The notes beneath the pieces are model-generated. The model was not told where the DNA came from. It worked only from the letters and a program-made list of their open reading frames with translations, and made no database searches. 64,000 nt of DNA, from positions 240,472,023 through 240,536,022 of the forward strand of contig OY992536.1 in the NCBI GenBank assembly GCA_963921195.1, in the 5' to 3' direction. How positions within the stretch are numbered: position 1 is the stretch's first letter; each line of letters starts with the position of its first letter. Of this stretch, positions 11,351 through 21,769 are shown in pieces. This stretch comes from Pegoplata infirma (lineage: Eukaryota > Arthropoda > Insecta > Diptera > Anthomyiidae). Both the position numbers and the translations under genes were made by a program.

Positions 11351-11881
11351 TTTAGGGTTTTTTTGAACGACGGAATTCAAGATGATTTTGATCATAAGTT
11401 CTAAAAAACTGGATCGATTTCCTCAAAATTTAATACCAACCTGGCCAGGTAAATAACAAATGTATATGCCAAAATTTAGGAGCATCCAAATTGTCTTTCA
11501 AAAGTTAGAGTATTTTGAACCCTATATCACTAAATAGAAGGTATACAAACATGTACAAAAACATCTAAATTTGAGATACTTCTTCATAACTTTTAAACCC
11601 GTGTACCGATCTTCCTCATGTTTTGCACATTTTATCTAACACTATTTACAAGTATTTTAGCAAAATTTAAGCTATCACGATTAACTGTTGCGTGTGTAAT
11701 CCTCAATTCCCCAAGTGATTGAAACTCGAATATATACAAAATATTGATTTGCTAATAAAACGCAAAAACGAATTGATCTAGAAAAACTGGGAGACACGGG
11801 TATCTTTTTTTTACCTCTACTTTTATAATTTTTTGGTCCCGATCATGGGTTCAACCAAAAGTTGAATTTTGTCGTACAGTG

Positions 11882-12790
11882 TTATAAATAAAATTTAGAA
11901 CTTAGTCTATTCACTAAAAGTTTCCATTCATCTCGTTTTCTGGCTATGTACCGAAGCTGGTCAAATGTTTTGTTCGTCTCATTCGAAATCGTTCTTCTCC
12001 AAGTCGTTTTCGGTCGCCCACGACCCCGTCTGCCTTGAGGGTTCCATCATAAAGCTGCATGAGCAATTTCTTCAGAATCTTTTCTTAGTGTGTGGCCAAC
12101 CCAACCGTATTTTCTTCTTTTGATGTCTTTTTCGATGCCGTTCTGATTTGTCGAGCTCCAAAATGAAATGTTTGTTATGCGACGTGGCCACCTGATTCTT
12201 AGAATAGACCTAAGGCACCTGTTGACAAATACTTGAAGTTTGTTGGTTACGCTATTTGTAACGAACCAAGTCTCGCAACTAAATAGCAGAGTTGACTTAA
12301 CGCAGGCATTAAAAAGTTTAACTTTAGTCTCTATCTTAATATTGGGAGAGCGCTATATATTTCTTAGTCTAGCAAAGCTAGATTTGGCCTTTCGTAATCT
12401 GCTTTCTACACCGTGTATGGTCCCGCCGTCCTTTGCAAGCATGCTCCCTATGTACTCAAAGTGATCAGTCTCCTCAACATCCTGACCATTGATAGAAAAT
12501 TTAGCATTGTTTGTTGAATTCAATCGCATTGTTTTGGTCTTAGCTATGTTTATCTTCAATCCAATTTTCCTAGATTCCAAATCTAAATCTGTAATTATGT
12601 TCTGCATGTCAACGTATCTCTTTGACAGCGATATGACATCGTCAGCGTATTCCAAATCACATAACCTTTTGTCAAATTTCCAGTTAATACCAACGTTATC
12701 AGTTTGGAGGTTATCAAATACTGCATCCATAACGGTAATAAAGAGTAACGGCGAAAGAGCACATCCTTGTCGTACTCCGCTGACCCCCAT
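11882..12790 (-). pseudogene. LINE (non-LTR retrotransposon) reverse transcriptase, C-terminal fragment
   Basis: This minus-strand fragment begins inside the reverse-transcriptase domain at GVSGVRQGCALSPLLF (RT motif B region). It continues through the catalytic-site variant YADDVISLS (motif C, usual F/YxDD) and a downstream FEYIGSMLAKDGGTIHGVES block. The frame then hits a TAG (12353-12355). The same frame runs on with the C-terminal cysteine/histidine-type region (CETWFV, WPRRITNISFW, GHTLRK), a TGA near 12036, WNPQGRRGRGRPKTTWR and a natural TAA at 11882-11884. The endonuclease and N-terminal RT are missing, so it is 5'-truncated and cannot be active. The block style suggests an RTE-like or related clade; that is an inference. 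Its 3' tail is displaced to 9008-9041. Confidence 0.9.
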
Positions 12791-13848
12791 TTAAAAATAA
12801 ATGGGGGTCGGTCTCACTAATATCCCCTCTCGGACGCACCATTGGACCGGTGGAAGCTGATTAAATAAAACAAATTTACAAAAAATAAAAAAAATTGTAT
12901 GGGGACCGAGTTAAAAATTAGGGATAGAAGGTAGGTGTGTTTATAGAAAATGTTTAGACTAAAAAAATATTGTGGGTCGGTCATACATTTTGTTGCTCTA
13001 AGGGCACTATTAGGGCAGTTAGAGCGGTTGGAACAAATTTTAAAAAATTTCGTTTTGTTTGGGAGCCCCCTTAGAAATTGGAGATAGGGTATTAGTTTGT
13101 TCCAAAGAAATGTTAAGACGTAAAAATAATAGAGGTCGGTCTTATAAATGACCCCTCTATGACGCACCATTGCACGGTGGTCAATTCCGGCCAAAAATCA
13201 TTTTATTTTTTTATTAAATCTTGATGAAACTTTGATGCAATATTATAGCTAATACTTCAAAACATACAACTAAAATCTTTTTTTGGGCCTTGTAACACTA
13301 CATTATTGTCCATAGTGGTGCAAAGTTGAGTATTTTTTGCTTCTCATTTTAGCATTTTTTAAAATGTATATTTTAGTTTTCAATAAAAGTTGGCTGTGCA
13401 TTTTTCTTCACATTATTTTTGTAAGTTCGCACATGGATTTTTAATTCCTATAGTAAATAATCATTCCATGTGGTTTTTGCAGATTTTGTGTGCGTTTTTG
13501 TCTTAAAGTAATGTGTATGAAAATTGGATAAAAATTAAAAAAAAAAAACTATAAAAAAAATAAATTTTGAAAGACCATAAAAATCAATTAGAGGCTATTA
13601 GAGGTTCGCTATAAAAAGCAGTTTGTACTTTTAACTATTAAAAGTAAGTATTTTAAATTTCAGCCCCTACTTTTACCGATTCTTTAAACCAGAGCATTTT
13701 TAGTGGACTCATTTTTTACAAATGGTGGACTTTTTTAAACCTACAAACTCCACAAAAATAGGGAATGTAAAGATATACTAACTTAAAACCCATAGATTTG
13801 CGTTAAAAAACTTAAAAAAAGACGAAATAAAAAAAAATTTTTGTTTAA

Positions 13849-14563
13849 GGGGGGTTGGAACTAAAAAACAGCCTTAATGTTAGCAATTTTTAAACAGCTA
13901 AAAAAATAAATACGTAATATTATTTAATTCTGTTTTTTTCATTTGAAAGAAAGAACATTTTAGTATTCTTAAAAATTTCATAACACAAATTTGGTCAACT
14001 AGAATTTTCAGGGTTGCCAGTCAATCATGCGTTGTTTTTTTTTTTTTTGAAGGGAAAAATTGGCGGCATTTTTACAGCAAAAACTACTAAACCGATTTTG
14101 ATGAATTGTTTTTTGATTTGCAGATAAATAAATTTTCTAGCACTTAGCGTGGCCATTTTTTTTTTTTTGGAAAAAATTGATTTTTGTTGAAGATATGCTA
14201 ACGTAAACTTAAAAAATAGAAAAATTTAAATTTCTTCTTTCATTCAAATATTAATTAGGTCAAATTTTAAAAAATGGTCACGATAAGTATTAGAAAACTA
14301 AAAAATCTACAAATCAAAAAAAAAAAAAATGTCATCAAAATCGGCTCAGTAGTTTTTGCTGTACAACTGCGGCCATTTTGTCCTTTAAAAAAAACATCCC
14401 ACAATTAACTGGAAGCCCTGGCAATTCTTTGTCTTTTAAACTTTTAAAAATATTACGATTGTTAATATTTCAAATAAAAAAACAGAATTAAAAAGTACTG
14501 CGTATCTTTTTTTTAAAAAAAATTTTAACACTAAGGATGTTTCCTTAAGTTCCAACCCCCACC
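13849..14563. mobile_element. TTAA-flanked foldback element
   Basis: Ends GGGGGGTTGGAACT and the inverse of GGTGGGGGTTGGAACTT, flanked by TTAA at 13845-13848 and 14564-14567. Long, diverged inverted arms follow: GCAAAAACTACTAAACCGAT on the left, inverse of ATCGGCTCAGTAGTTTTTGC on the right. TTAA targets are used by piggyBac and Kolobok; the ends alone do not decide. Confidence 0.65.
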
Positions 14564-14570
14564 TTAATTA

Positions 14571-14880
14571 GTTTGATACATTTGGCACGTCCATGCTTAG
14601 TTGGCCAACCACTATATTTGTATGCCCAACGTTTTGAAAAGAGATATAATATAATTTAATATCCGAATTAAGAATAATATATCTATTCTTAATTCGGATA
14701 TTAAATTATTGCTGTTTATATGCAGACATGTTTGATACATTTGGGACGTCCATGATTATTTGGCCAACCACTGTATTTGTAGGTCCAACATTTGGGCAAG
14801 GTATCAAATATGTTATTCTTAATTCGAATATAAAATTTAAACTATTTACACGCAGAAATAAAGAAGTAATTGATTTTTGG
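14571..14880 (+). repeat. Two-copy tandem repeat, period about 159 bp
   Basis: GTTTGATACATTTGG is followed by ACGTCCATG, TTGGCCAACCACT and ATTCTTAATTCG blocks. The run starts at 14571 and again at 14730. A short inverted repeat around 14655-14705 (ATATCCGAATTAAGAATA and its inverse) lies between the units. Confidence 0.7.
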
Positions 14881-15417
14881 CCGGAATTGACCACCGTGCA
14901 TTGAAGCAACAGAAATGATTTTAAGATTGGAAAATTACAATAAAATTTTTACAAAAAATTTTAAAAAATAGTAATAATCGTTATCCCACGATCCTCCTGG
15001 ACAAAAAATTTTTAGAATCGATAGAAGTTTTACACAAAAAAAATTCAAAAAAAAAATCGCAGAGTACAAAAATTTTCAAAAATGAGATTTAAATTTTAAA
15101 ACTTAAAAATCGCATACTAGAGCGCTTTTAAGAATTTTTTGGGATTTTTTTTTTTAAGTACGTAAAAAAACAAAATATTTTGAAAAAAAAAATTTAAATT
15201 TGGACCATTATTGAAGAAGTTATGAGTAAAAGAAGTTTGAGTAAAGAAACAAACTACCAATTTTTAAAAATTCGACATCTTGTGAACGGGTCATCAACAA
15301 AATCTGAAAATTTACCACGAAAGAGTTTTCGAAGGGTACTAAAAACTGTAAACAAATTGGGAAAAGCTAAAAAAAAATATTTTTCATAGTGTCCGATTTG
15401 GCATGGAATGCCCCATA

Positions 15418-16429
15418 TGTTTTTATAAAAATTGTTTTCCAAATTTTTCAATTGGCCTAAGATTTGTACCATATAAGTTTTTGGTCTAGGAGAATAAACA
15501 ATTTGGCCACACATTCAAAATCAAATTACTTTTTTGAAACACGAAAAAAATTAAAGTCTAAGGAAACATGTCTTAAATCTGATAGTTTTTCAGAATCTGA
15601 GAATTTCACTAATCGAAAAATGCTTTGAAACCATAGATGTATTCTTTGGGAAGAATTTTAAAAATTTGCTTAAGTCCTTAAGCCTTTTTTATAGCATGAA
15701 CTTTCAAAATTTTGAAATGTTTCTCTGGAAAAATAAAAAAAGGTACTCAACAAGATGTTTGCGCTTAAAAATCTTCATTAATCATGTAAATCCGTCCGAT
15801 TTGAGTTTAATTTGAAGAAAACAAGTTTAGATTATCAAAAATTAAGTACACCATGATCCAGATCCTTATTGAGTTAACAGATTTGGTACATAAGATGTAT
15901 GAAAAAATATATGAATATATGTTTAGTATAATATCTCCACAAATACGTTCGTATGTATGCAAAATATGTTTTATTATGAGCCTTCTGAGAGTTATAAAAT
16001 TTCATGGTTTTTACTTATAATATTTTTGAGATAGTGTATGTGTATGTGCATGTGTGAAAGAATAAATTTATGAACCTGGCAAGTCATTTATACTTCGATA
16101 AAAGCATTTATGCCAATCTTTTAAATTTTTTTTTTACTACAGAAAAAAAAGAAACCATATACATATAAATATGGAAAAAAGGTCATATTATCCATTCAAC
16201 AAAATGCTAACTTACCTTAGGTTATTATAACAACAATAAAAATAAACATCTGAAAATAAAAAGTAGAAAAAAGAAAATAATAAAAAAGAATTTAAATAAT
16301 AAAAAATTTTCCAAAAAAAAAAAATATTTAATAAAATATAAATCGTCAACAATACAATAACACAGTGTGAACTTTAGATAAATAAACAATTTTTAAAAAT
16401 AACACTAGTTTACAAATTAGAACAAATTT
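15418..16429. other. Unassigned AT-rich sequence
   Basis: No similarity to the element families here is apparent, and no ORF of convincing composition. It could be low-copy flanking DNA. Confidence 0.35.
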
Positions 16430-16700
16430 TGCGATCCACGACATTTTGCATTCATTTTCTGTGTTAAAATTTACGCTGAATTTCCAATTTTTTAAATTTT
16501 CATCTTTAAAAAAACGGTTTTACTTAAATTAAAATAGCTCCAACAGAAATTAAAGAATTTCATTCTTTTAGTTTTAAATCAAATGTAATTTAATGATATG
16601 TCAAAAAATATTTTTAAATTTGATTATCGCCTCAGAAGCTATCAATCAATATATAGACCATTTTGCTTCAATTTTACCGCAATTCGAGGAAACAGTCCCA
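16430..16700 (-). repeat. Dispersed family R, diverged copy
   Basis: The inverse of the 5262-5593 unit: GCGATCCACGACATTTTGCA, TTTACGCTGAATTTC and CGGTTTTACTTAAATTAAAA blocks appear in mirrored order. It is followed by TTGATTATCGCCTCAGAAGC, which resembles the inverse of the region near 5190. Function unknown. Confidence 0.6.
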
Positions 16701-16742
16701 GCGAATTTTGTACTTTTGCCCAAAACATTAAATCATGATAAT

Positions 16743-17291
16743 TAGGGATGAGATTTCCATGCAAATGCATGTTTTTTGTCGATAGTCTAAAATCGATATC
16801 GACCTATTATCTTTGCGAATTAAGAAATTTGAGTAAAAATGGCATCGATTTGTTATTGCATATTTTTGTATATTTTGCATATTTTTGCATCTTTTGGCTT
16901 TAAATGCATATTTTTTGCATATTCCCAACTTTTAAGTGCATATTTTCGCACATTTTGGCAAAAATGAGCAAAACACAAATTGAAATTATTTGTTTCAAAA
17001 ACTATTTAAAATTTTAAAAATTTATTTTGAAAAAAGAAAAATATTTTTTTTTTAGATTGTTCTAATTTCTAAAAAATCTTGCTTACATAAAGTTTTAAAT
17101 GTTGATATTTAAGCCCGGCTTTATTTTTTGTTTTTTTTTAAGAAGTTTTTCGTATGAAAACAAGATTTTTATTGCACGTATTTTATTTGTTAGTGCATAT
17201 TTTTAGGTTTTATAGTGCATATTTTGAATTTTTTAGTGCATATTTTAAGCGCATATTTTCGATTTTTTAGTGCATGAAAATCTCATCCCTA
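16743..17291. mobile_element. hAT-type MITE (TAGGGATGAGATTT)
   Basis: 549 bp. The left end TAGGGATGAGATTTCCATGC is inverted at the right end (GCATGAAAATCTCATCCCTA). The 8-bp ATGATAAT is duplicated exactly (16735-16742, 17292-17299), the hAT signature. The interior is a dense run of TGCATATTTT words, both at the start and at 17190-17275. A degraded half copy is at 24672-24870. Confidence 0.88.
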
Positions 17292-17299
17292 ATGATAAT

Positions 17300-17545
17300 G
17301 TTTTGCGGAAGATTTGGGTGTACTTGCTAAAGCAAAGTTTTTTTTTAGAAAAAATAATGTTATTTTACTTTGCTATTCCATGCAAAACGAATTGAAATAT
17401 CAGTCGAGGACCCCATTAAGAAACCAAAAGAGCTGTACATTTCGTAAGTGAGTGCAAAAATAAGTGCAAAAAAGAGTTTTTACATTTTGGAAAGTGTAAA
17501 AGTTTCGGCACCAAAGCATATAACACTCTCACTTGTTTTATGTAC
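17300..17545 (+). mobile_element. Internally deleted mini-me derivative, 3' end, copy 1
   Basis: Contains GAAATATCAGTCGAGGACCC (mini-me 5' block), then jumps to AGAGCTGTACATTTCGTAAG. It ends in GTTTCGGCACCAAAG..TATAACACTCTCACTTGTTT, a modified 3' end. The (GTCY)n block is absent. A close copy is 45298-45530; the similarity continues downstream into the A-rich minisatellite in both, so the two loci share more than the mini-me part. Confidence 0.65.
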
Positions 17546-18000
17546 ATTTGATAAACAAATGGAAAATTTTTATGCGAAAAGCTTAGACTTGGTGAAAAAC
17601 TATTTTTGGTAAAAAAAAAATATCTTTATTTTCACGAAAAATAAAATTATGTTAAAAAAAATTTAATGAACCCAAAATTTTTGTTAAAAAAAAGTTTTGA
17701 TGATAAAAGAAAAACTATAAAACTATAAATAGAAACTATAAATATTCACATATATAAAAAACAGTTTTTATTAACAAGACAAACCGACATTTAAAATCCT
17801 ACTGAAGATGACACTAACTGGGGTGTTTGAAACCGGTATAGGAAATACCAGAAATGTCTATAATTTTTAGAAATTCAATTTTTCTTCTGCACTTTTTCAA
17901 CTTGAACCCTTATAACAAATATAATTAGAGCCCGTGCTCGATCTGTACTTACAGAAAAAATCAAAGAAAAATTTTTTGATTTAAAAAAAAATTTATGAAA

Positions 18001-18673
18001 AACAAGTAAAAAAGTTAAATTCGACCTTGCCGAATGTAGTGATACCCTCCACAATTTCAAAAAGATTATTGCAAAAAACTTAAGTTAAAAGGAAATAACT
18101 TAAAAAAAAAAATTAAAAAAAAAAAATCCGCGAAAAAAAATTTTGGTAAAAAAAATCCGCGATTTTTTTCTTTTTTTGTCAAAAAATATGTTCGTACTTG
18201 ATTAAATACCATTTGGTGCTCAATTATGTTCACATATGTCAACCAGAAGCCGAAGTTAAGCATTTTGTATTTTTAGGTTATGTTGAATGTACTGAAATTT
18301 TTGAGGTGTGCTTACATTTTCGTTCATAACTTTTGAACCTCTGAACCGATATCGCTCAAATGCAATACCAAACTTCTCGGGAGAACTTTCAATAAATATG
18401 TTAAGTTTCAGTCATCTCTGTACAATATTTTGTCCGATAGAGCATTTTCCACAGACAGACAGACAGACAGACAGACGGACAGACGGACAGACGGACAGAC
18501 GGACAGACGGACAGACGGACAGACGGACAGACGGACATCGCTAGAATGTCTTAAAATCGATCGGGCATCATGAATATATATACTTTATGGGGTCCCAGAC
18601 CGATATTTCGATGAGTTACAAACAGAATGACAAACTTATATATACCCTCTATCACTAAGTGGAGGGTATAAAA
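18001..18673 (-). mobile_element. mini-me/DINE-1 element, full length
   Basis: In minus orientation it starts with TTTTATACCCTCCACTTAGT and the palindromic GAGGGTATATATAAG. It then has GTCATTCTGTTTGTAACTCA, GACCCCATAAAG, the long GTCY array (18452-18536) and a divergent interior. It ends with the hairpin remnant ATTCGGCAAGG and TTTTTTACTTGTT. The 3' hairpin is decayed. It interrupts the repeat shared by the 17.3-19.07 kb and 45.3-46.3 kb loci. Confidence 0.82.
18452..18536 (-). repeat. (GTCY)n proto-microsatellite, longest copy
   Basis: About 21 tetranucleotide units reading CAGA/CGGA on the plus strand, that is GTCT/GTCC on the element strand. The first part is pure GTCT and the rest alternates GTCC-GTCT. 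It is the expandable block of the mini-me element. Confidence 0.9.
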
Positions 18674-19066
18674 ATAATTTTTTGGTGAGAAAAAAATTGA
18701 TATAAAAAATTTGAAAAAAAAATTTGATGAAGAAAAATTGATGAAAAAAAATATGATAAAAAAAAAAAAAAATATGAAAAAAAATTTTTGATGAAAAAAA
18801 AAAATTGATAAAAAAAAAATAATGAAAAAAAATTGATGAAAAAAAAATTGATGAAAAAAAAAATTTGATGAAAAAATATTTGAAAAAAAAAATTGATGAA
18901 AAAAAAAAAAAATTTTATGAAAAAAAAAAATTATGAATAAAATTAATAAAAACAATAATTTGATGAAAAAAAAAATGTGATGAAAAAAAATTGATGAAAA
19001 AAAAAAAATTGATAAAAAAAATTACGAAAAAAAAAAAATTTTTGTTGAAATATAATTATGTTACTT
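18674..19066. repeat. A-rich minisatellite (TTGATGAAAAAAA)n, locus 1
   Basis: Irregular 12-17-bp units of TTGATGAAAAAAA with variable A-runs, closing with ATAATTATGTTACTTTTTCA. The same array and the same closing sequence occur at 45650-46310. Low-complexity ORFs on the minus strand (F/I-rich) are readings of this repeat. Confidence 0.85.
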
Positions 19067-19149
19067 TTTCACGGTGCCCTGGATAGGATTTAAATAAAGT
19101 TTTGGTGTTACTCCGATTTTTAAGTGGATTATGTTTTTAGGCGATAAAA

Positions 19150-19215
19150 GAGATAAAATGAGCACAAAAAAAAAAAAGTACTAGGCGCTTTTTTTTGGCG
19201 GGTAAAAAGAAGAAT
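19150..19215. repeat. Short dispersed repeat (AAAGTACTAGGCGCTTTTTT)
   Basis: ATGAGCACAAAAA, AAAGTACTAGGCGC and TTTTTTGGCGG are shared with 36560-36615. Family unknown. Confidence 0.6.
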
Positions 19216-19339
19216 TTCTAAAAAACAAAAAATAATTTATTCTTTTAAATGCATTAAAATTTATTTATACAGTTGTTAATTCATCACATATTAACTTATC
19301 AGTGATATTTAAATATATATGTAACATATTTTTCTAGAT

Positions 19340-19484
19340 ATGAGACTTAAAAGAATAATTTCACTATTAATTGAAACTAAATGAAATATGTCCTTGTAAA
19401 TTATTTAAAAATTTAAGTTCTTAAAAGTTTTCAGTGTACAACTCAGACGGAGAGCAAAACTCAAAGTTCCCTCAATATAGACAT
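19340..19484 (+). repeat. Unit flank F1 of a tandem duplication
   Basis: ATGAGACTTAAAAGAATAAT through ACTCAGACGGAGAGCAAAAC to CTCAATATAGACAT. It is repeated almost exactly at 22681-22798 plus 23532-23560, where a further MITE copy has entered it. Confidence 0.85.
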
Positions 19485-20439
19485 CCCAGCAAAACTTAGA
19501 TTACCAAATAAGGTATAAAATAAGGTATAGGATCTCTTATTTTATACATTGCAGCATTGATGATTTTAACAGGCGATGAGACTCAAAGTAATGCATCCAC
19601 ATTATCACAAAGAATACCAGTAAGGTATAAAATAAGTCATAAATTTATAACGAAGAATACGAGTAAGGTGTAAAATATATGATATTTTATAGGTTACGAG
19701 AAATGAAATAATATAGCATACCAGTAGATAATATATAAGGTGTTACGAGTAGTGAAAAAGTAATTTTGTATTAAATTTACTCACGTGATTGTAAGTGAGT
19801 GTAACAGGCACGTACGCAGGGGGGGTGCTTTGGGGGCCCGGGCCCCCCCCAAAATGATTTGACAATATACAAATTTTAAGAATTTGCACTACAAAATATA
19901 CGTTTGTTAACAAAAAAGGCTCAGTATTATTTTTTTTATCTCTATTCTAACGAAGGTTTTTTTCTAAAAATTTCAAAATATTGAAAAAATTTTCATTAAA
20001 AAAAAATTTTGTGTGGGTTTAAATTCGTAAACTTTTACGGTAGTGAATAAGACACCTTTAAACGGTTATTTCGACAGGCCAAGTAAGTTATGCATCGTGA
20101 ATACTATTCCATTGCTTTTCTCTCGACTCTAGTTAAAGCCTCTGCCACATTTGACTATATTTGTGATCACCGGAAAAAATTTTGATATTTTAAAATAATT
20201 TTTTTTTTTCTTCAGAACAAATGGTGAAAACGAAGATTTTTTATGAAATTTGTCAAAGGGTTTGAAATTTTTGTAATGTTTCAGAACACATGCATTGAAA
20301 ATGGTGTCGTATACACAAATTTGAAGCTTTTGTAATTCCAAGTTTAATCAAATTTGACAATTTTTAAATCCAAAAAATATACTCTGAATCTGGAACAATA
20401 TATCAAGAGTACTTCTCTTTTGCCACCAATGTCAGGGCT

Positions 20440-21690
20440 GGCAAGTAAGACTCTGAATACCACTAAAGTTTTTTTTTTTAATATCTAAATAAAACTGAAA
20501 AAATTTTATTGACAAAAAATATTGTGAATTTAAGAACTTTTCTTTACAAAAATATCTCAGAATCTATTTATTTTCTCATTCAATAAATGGATAAGAGATT
20601 TTTAAAGATCATAATAATTGTTTTCATTCTATTTCTGTACGATAAATATTTTAGAATCAAAGAATTTCTCTATACAAAAAACGTCTTATAATCAGTGTGT
20701 TTTCTTTACGAAAAATCATTCAGAATCGGAAAAATCTATACGAAAAATGTATCAGAATCTTGAAATTTTTCTATACCAATTTGAAATATTTTTCTTAAAA
20801 TAAATTTTTCTGTACGAAAAATGTGAGAATTCATCTATGCAAAAATGTCTCAGGATCTCAGAAATTTTCTATACAAATCTGAGATTTTTCGTATAGATAA
20901 ATTCACTATACGAAAAATATCTCAGAATCTAAGAATTTTTCAATGCGAAAAATTTTTCAGAATCTGAGAATTTTTCAATACAAAAAATTTCTCAGATAAT
21001 CTCAAAATTTTCCATACGAAAAATGTCTCAGAGTCTAATTTTTTTTTTTTACGAAAAGTGTCTCAAAAGCTGAGAGCTTTTTCTATACCATAAATGTCTT
21101 AGAATCTGAAAGTTTTTCTGTACTAAAAATAACTCAGAATCTAAGAATTTTTCTTCACGAAAAATGTTTCAGAAATGGAGAATTTTTCTATAAGTAAAAT
21201 GTCTCAAAATGAAAACACCTTTTTCTTAAAACCTCAGAGTTTTTCTATACAAAAAATGTCTCAGAATCTAAGAATTTTTCTATACGAAAAATGTTTATAA
21301 TCGGAGAATTTTTCTACACGAAAAATTGCTCAGAGTTTTAGAGTTTTCTTGTACAAAAAATGTCTCAAAATTTGAAAATTTTCTATGCGAAAAATGTTTT
21401 AAATCGTAAGTAAAGTAAAAAATTTTCTATGGTTAAAATGTCTTTGAGTTATAATGTTTTTTGTTCAAAAACTGTAGAACTAAAAATATTTCCTAAAATT
21501 TAAGGAGTCTTTCGTTCCAAAAATGTTTCAGTATCTTTGATTTTATTACGATGATATGTATCTTAGAATTGGAGAATTTTGTATACCAAAAATGCTCTTA
21601 GAAGTTTTCTGCATAAATATGGTTTATAATCAAAAAACTATGAAAAAATTTATGAACAATTCAAAAAGGTGTCCCATAGTTTTCAGTTTT
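20440..21690 (+). repeat. Degenerate 35-bp tandem array inside the hAT
   Basis: Consensus unit TCTCAGAATCTGAGAATTTT followed by TCTATACGAAAAATG. More than 25 recognisable units are strongly diverged, with many substitutions and indels. Each unit carries the hyphenated palindrome TCTCAGAATCTGAGA. It matches the far more homogeneous array at 49240-51560 unit for unit. Confidence 0.85.
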
Positions 21691-21769
21691 TACTCGTAAG
21701 GTATTTTTGAGATTTTTTAAAGAAAAGTTGCCTAAATTTTCAAATTCTTTAAAAAAAAAATTACTCCTT

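Larger units (their letters stand above)
9042..11881. mobile_element. CACTG/TTA-TSD foldback element, copy 1
   Basis: Both ends read CACTGTACGACA inward and are flanked by TTA (9039-9041 and 11882-11884). The left arm (9042 to about 9890) is inverted at about 11340-11881. Shared blocks include the inverse of GGTCCCGATCATGGGT, GAAAAACTGGGAGACACGGG and ACCTGGCCAGG. A PIF-like MITE (9555-9843) sits in the left arm. No transposase ORF is present. The CACTG start with a 3-bp TSD suggests CACTA (CMC); the fixed TTA target would also fit PIF/Harbinger, so the superfamily is unresolved. Two relatives with the same ends and TSD lie at 25961-28777 and 54611-55826. Confidence 0.8.
13173..14898. mobile_element. 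Transib-like element (CACGGTG TIR, 5-bp TSD)
   Basis: Ends are CACGGTGGTCAATTCCGGCC on the left and its inverse on the right, extending a further few bases (AAAAATCA). The 5-bp CATTG is duplicated (13168-13172, 14899-14903). The empty site CACCATTGGAGCAGTAG is seen in the sister B copy near 30924. CAC(R)GTG-type ends with a 5-bp TSD match Transib. It is non-autonomous; the interior contains a TTAA-flanked foldback (13849-14563) and a tandem repeat (14571-14880). Confidence 0.75.
8576..15415. mobile_element. Foldback element, group B, copy 1 (with nested insertions)
   Basis: The left end TGGGGCATTCCATGTCAAAT is mirrored at the right end, which closes with GCATGGAATGCCCCA. TA flanks both ends (8574-8575, 15416-15417). 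The outer left arm (8576-9007) is inverted at about 14975-15415. Interior B modules survive only on the right side (about 12791-13172 and 14904-14975). A LINE fragment (9008-9041 plus 11882-12790) has replaced the rest of the left arm and the centre. A CACTG element split the LINE, and a Transib-like element entered the right side. The second copy (29373-33373) shows the undisturbed B interior. Confidence 0.85.

Noticed and set aside
12240..12794. Plus-strand ORFs of 74 and 101 residues over the LINE
   Set aside because: Antisense shadows of the reverse-transcriptase frame on the minus strand.
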